Shown piece after piece: positions 30,553-32,909 of a DNA stretch of 32,909 bases (its first letter is position 1; the number at the start of each line of letters is the position of its first letter). A program made the position numbers and the translations under genes. The notes beneath the pieces are model-generated. The model made no database searches. It was given only the letters and a program-made list of their open reading frames with translations, and was not told where the DNA came from. This DNA comes from Chlorobiaceae bacterium (lineage in GTDB: Bacteria; Bacteroidota; Chlorobiia; Chlorobiales; Chlorobiaceae): contig JAAXXP010000009.1 of assembly GCA_013334435.1 (NCBI GenBank), positions 1 through 32,909 of the forward strand. The letters are read 5' to 3'.

Positions 30553-30611
30553 GACAAACGGAAAAAGCCGGAAAAACATGACGTTTTTCCGGCTTTTTCC
30601 GTTTGTCTTTT
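30553..30611 (+). terminator. Perfect 25-bp-stem hairpin between convergent genes
   Basis: GACAAACGGAAAAAGCCGGAAAAAC-atgac-GTTTTTCCGGCTTTTTCCGTTTGTC then TTTT. Confidence 0.85.
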
Positions 30612-30621
30612 CCGCTTCCGT

Positions 30622-31293
30622 TCAGAGCGCCTTGTGGCAGAACCACCAGTCGTAGCATTCGAACTGGGATGGGCGCTTTTTTGCATCCTCGATATTGTTT
30701 GCGGGAGGGATGATCACCCGGTCCTTGAGCAGGGTGTTCGACGGCCAGTTTGCCGGTATGGCGACCTTGTTGGCGTCTGAAACCTGCAGGGCCCGGACGG
30801 CCCTGACGATTTCGTCGATGTTCCGGCCGATCTCCTGCGGGTAGTAGAGCATGAGGCGCACCTTTCCCTGCGGATCGCCAACAAAGACAGCACGAACGGT
30901 GTTCGATCCCTTTCCCGGATGGAGCATGCCGAGCTGCATGGCTATACGGTCGTTGGCCGCAACGATCGGAAAGGTGATTTCGGTATCGAGGTTTTCCTTT
31001 ATCCACTCCACCCACTTGATGTGGGAAAAGACCTGGTCGACCGACATGCCGATGAGCTTGCAGCCGATCCTGTCGAAATCAGCAATGCGTTCCTGGAAAG
31101 CGTGGAACTCGGTCGTGCAGACCGGGGTGAAGTCGGCCGGGTGGCTGAAAAGCACGAACCAGGAGCCTTTGAGATCTCCGGGGATGTTCATGGGGCCGTG
31201 AGTGGTCTGCACCTTCATTTCCGGGAAATCGTCGCCGAGAAGAGGCATGCCCGTTTCACTGTAGTAGTACTGGTCTTCGAAATGTTCTGACAT
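30622..31293 (-). CDS. Peroxiredoxin, Prx6/archaeal-type with C-terminal cysteines
   Basis: From ATG 31293: [25 protein letters not shown]...[17 protein letters not shown]...[26 protein letters not shown]...[13 protein letters not shown]. Confidence 0.94.
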   Translation of the reverse strand: MSEHFEDQYYYSETGMPLLGDDFPEMKVQTTHGPMNIPGDLKGSWFVLFSHPADFTPVCTTEFHAFQERIADFDRIGCKLIGMSVDQVFSHIKWVEWIKENLDTEITFPIVAANDRIAMQLGMLHPGKGSNTVRAVFVGDPQGKVRLMLYYPQEIGRNIDEIVRAVRALQVSDANKVAIPANWPSNTLLKDRVIIPPANNIEDAKKRPSQFECYDWWFCHKAL

Positions 31294-31336
31294 GAGTGAT
31301 GATGTTTTGTTGCTGTTTTGCCTGTTTTTTGTTGCC

Positions 31337-31358
31337 GGAAATAATGTAGATTTATTCC
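31337..31358. promoter_or_regulatory. Imperfect palindrome upstream of the peroxiredoxin gene (candidate operator)
   Basis: GGAAATAAT-gtag-ATTTATTCC, 7/9 arm symmetry. Confidence 0.35.
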
Positions 31359-31437
31359 TAAATAAGATCAAATCTTTTTTAGCTTTTTTAAAGATTTGCA
31401 GGCAGCTGGTGTTTGAATCTCTCCGGAGAGTGATATA

Positions 31438-31452
31438 TTATTAACATGATAA
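31438..31452. promoter_or_regulatory. PerR-box-like 7-1-7 site in the divergent prx/fur intergenic region
   Basis: TTATTAACATGATAA matches the Bacillus PerR consensus TTATAATNATTATAA at 11 of 14 specified positions. Confidence 0.4.
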
Positions 31453-31533
31453 AAAAAGTCCTGTTTCTGTTGAAGCAGGCTCCTTTCATCCGGATCGGAT
31501 GGAGAGGAATCAAGGGAACTACCTGAATCTGTT

Positions 31534-32010
31534 ATGCCCAGCATGAATGCCGCTCCCGGTGAAGCCGGACGCTTTTTTGAGCTGTGCCGCGCACACAGCC
31601 TGAAAATCACGCCGCAGAGAACGGCGATCTACAGCCTGCTCGGCAACTGCCGCGACCATCCCTCGGCGGATCAGGTCTACCGGCTGATAAAAAGGGAGTT
31701 TCCCAACATCTCTTTCGAAACGGTCAACCGGACGCTGCTGACCTTCGCTTCGATCGGGCTGATTTCGATCGTGGAGTCGACATCCGGAGTCAGGCGGTTC
31801 GATCCGGATATGAAGAGTCATCACCATATGCACTGCATCCGCTGTGGCAGAATATTCGATTTTCAGCACGAGGGTTATGACGCCCTCGAGGTTCCCGGCC
31901 AGCTCAACGAAGAGTTTTCAGTGCTTTCCAAAAGGGTCGTGCTCCATGTGATCTGCCCGTTCTGCCTTCAGCCTGGTGCGGCCGTTACGGCTGAAGGCGT
32001 TGTCGCATAA
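31534..32010 (+). CDS. Fur-family regulator (PerR-like candidate)
   Basis: LKITPQRTAIYSLLGNCRDHPSADQVYRLIKREFPNISFETVNRTLLTFASIGLI...RRFDPDMKSHHHMHCIRCGRIFDF...VLHVICPFC. Confidence 0.92.
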   Translation: MPSMNAAPGEAGRFFELCRAHSLKITPQRTAIYSLLGNCRDHPSADQVYRLIKREFPNISFETVNRTLLTFASIGLISIVESTSGVRRFDPDMKSHHHMHCIRCGRIFDFQHEGYDALEVPGQLNEEFSVLSKRVVLHVICPFCLQPGAAVTAEGVVA

Positions 32011-32043
32011 ATTCCTGTTCTGCCGAAAGGCGCCGGGGGTGTG

Positions 32044-32709
32044 TCAGTTTCTGACACAGCGAACCGACATGCCGAGGGTTTTCGTGCTGCTGACGCGGTA
32101 GACGGCCGAATAACTGTTGTAGATCTGCCGGTACCAGGCCGAGTATCCGTTGTTCTCCGTCGATGTCCAGAAACTCGCGTTGGAGCCCAGAAGCGCGAAG
32201 CTTCCGTTTCCGCTCCGGTATCCGGCCGGTAGTGCCGTGAATCCCGTGCTGTTGTCGGCAGCGACGAGAGGTTCCTTCCACAGCACTGTCGCCTTGAGTT
32301 TTGTGCCCGAAGCCTTCTCTCCTCCGGTCGCGTCGACGAGCTGCCGCCATTCGGCGTCGGAAGCGACATGCCACCCTTCGGGGGCCAGCCCCCTGGGATC
32401 GTTGACTGCATACCAGTTGTAGAGCTTTCCGTAAGTAACCCCCTTGTCGCTGTTGTTTTCATAGTAACACCAGGCTCCGGTCGTCAGGCGGTTCCATGCG
32501 GCAGGATCCTCCACCCTGGGAATTTCATCGCCGTTGCGGTAGCGGGTTACGTCGAGGTTTTCTCTCATCCACACCGATGATCCGATCGATACGGTCCGGG
32601 AGTCGGCTACTGGGTTTTTTTTGGCGGCAGAGGCCTGCAAATACGGCAGGAGTGTGGCAAGAACAAGGAAAAGCCCTGCCCTGACGGTATATTTGTGGGT
32701 TCTTTTCAT
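32044..32709 (-). CDS. FISUMP-domain secreted protein (paralogue of 11613..12281)
   Basis: Signal peptide MKRTHKYTVRAGLFLVLATLLPYLQASA, then VSIGSSVWMRENLDVTRYRNGDEIP...GAWCYYENNSDKG..YGKLYNWYAVNDPRGLAPEGWHVASDAEWRQLVDATGG...ASFWTSTE...TLGMSVRCVRN. Confidence 0.9.
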   Translation of the reverse strand: MKRTHKYTVRAGLFLVLATLLPYLQASAAKKNPVADSRTVSIGSSVWMRENLDVTRYRNGDEIPRVEDPAAWNRLTTGAWCYYENNSDKGVTYGKLYNWYAVNDPRGLAPEGWHVASDAEWRQLVDATGGEKASGTKLKATVLWKEPLVAADNSTGFTALPAGYRSGNGSFALLGSNASFWTSTENNGYSAWYRQIYNSYSAVYRVSSTKTLGMSVRCVRN

Positions 32710-32909
32710 TATGTTAAAGTGTTTTAATTGATGTAATGAAGCCGGTTTCGCGGTGCCATCCGGAAAAAGAACTGCGGCGGCTCCCTCTGCGGGCCTTACG
32801 AATGGATAACGCGGATGGTTTTTTTTTGGTTTCTCTCCGGCCGGGAGCGGCATGAACGACAGAACGTTTTAATATAAAAGTATCCAATAGTGGCAAGACA
32901 GCGTCATAA

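Noticed and set aside
30410-31015. Minus ORF sharing the peptide KKPEK..VFPAFSVC with the + ORF at 30538
   Set aside because: The shared peptide arises from the perfect 25-bp palindrome being read on both strands; not a repeated gene.
31446-31526. 26-aa ORF MIKKVLFLLKQAPFIRIGWRGIKGTT ending 7 nt before the Fur-family ATG, possible leader peptide
   Set aside because: No convincing ribosome-binding site, and its ATG lies inside the PerR-like box; kept only as a remote possibility.

Overview
A 32.9-kb window, about 57% G+C by eye. It is dominated by ordinary bacterial core genes with gene content and style compatible with a green sulfur bacterium (Chlorobium/Chlorobaculum group). That taxonomic placement is an inference, not a search result. 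I support about 30 coding regions: a GH19-like hydrolase tail, a NusG/UpxY-type antiterminator, pfkA, an HD-domain protein, a DUF1003 protein, uvrA, a 54-aa four-cysteine ORF missing from the supplied track, ppdK, an ABC permease, elbB, a FISUMP lipoprotein, an ICMT-like methyltransferase, an isochorismatase-like hydrolase, lpxK, a DUF374 acyltransferase, purD, a JAMM peptidase, an N-terminal-half-only carB, trpC, rpe, a BamA/Omp85 protein, a DUF2795 protein, an M23 peptidase, polA, pheA, yebC, ruvC, pgsA, a TPR protein, an archaeal-type peroxiredoxin, a Fur/PerR regulator and a second FISUMP protein. I see no CRISPR array, tRNA/rRNA, transposase, retron or obvious defence island. Most worth a second look: (1) the four-cysteine HiPIP-like micro-ORF with a tandem repeat upstream; (2) a decayed NeuD/PglD-type acetyltransferase beside an orphan UpxY-type NusG, suggesting a relic polysaccharide locus; (3) the Prx/PerR-like divergent intergenic region with a PerR-box-like site; (4) two FISUMP paralogues; (5) a split CarB followed directly by trpC; (6) a perfect 25-bp hairpin between convergent genes. 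I do not claim a clearly novel multi-gene system here.
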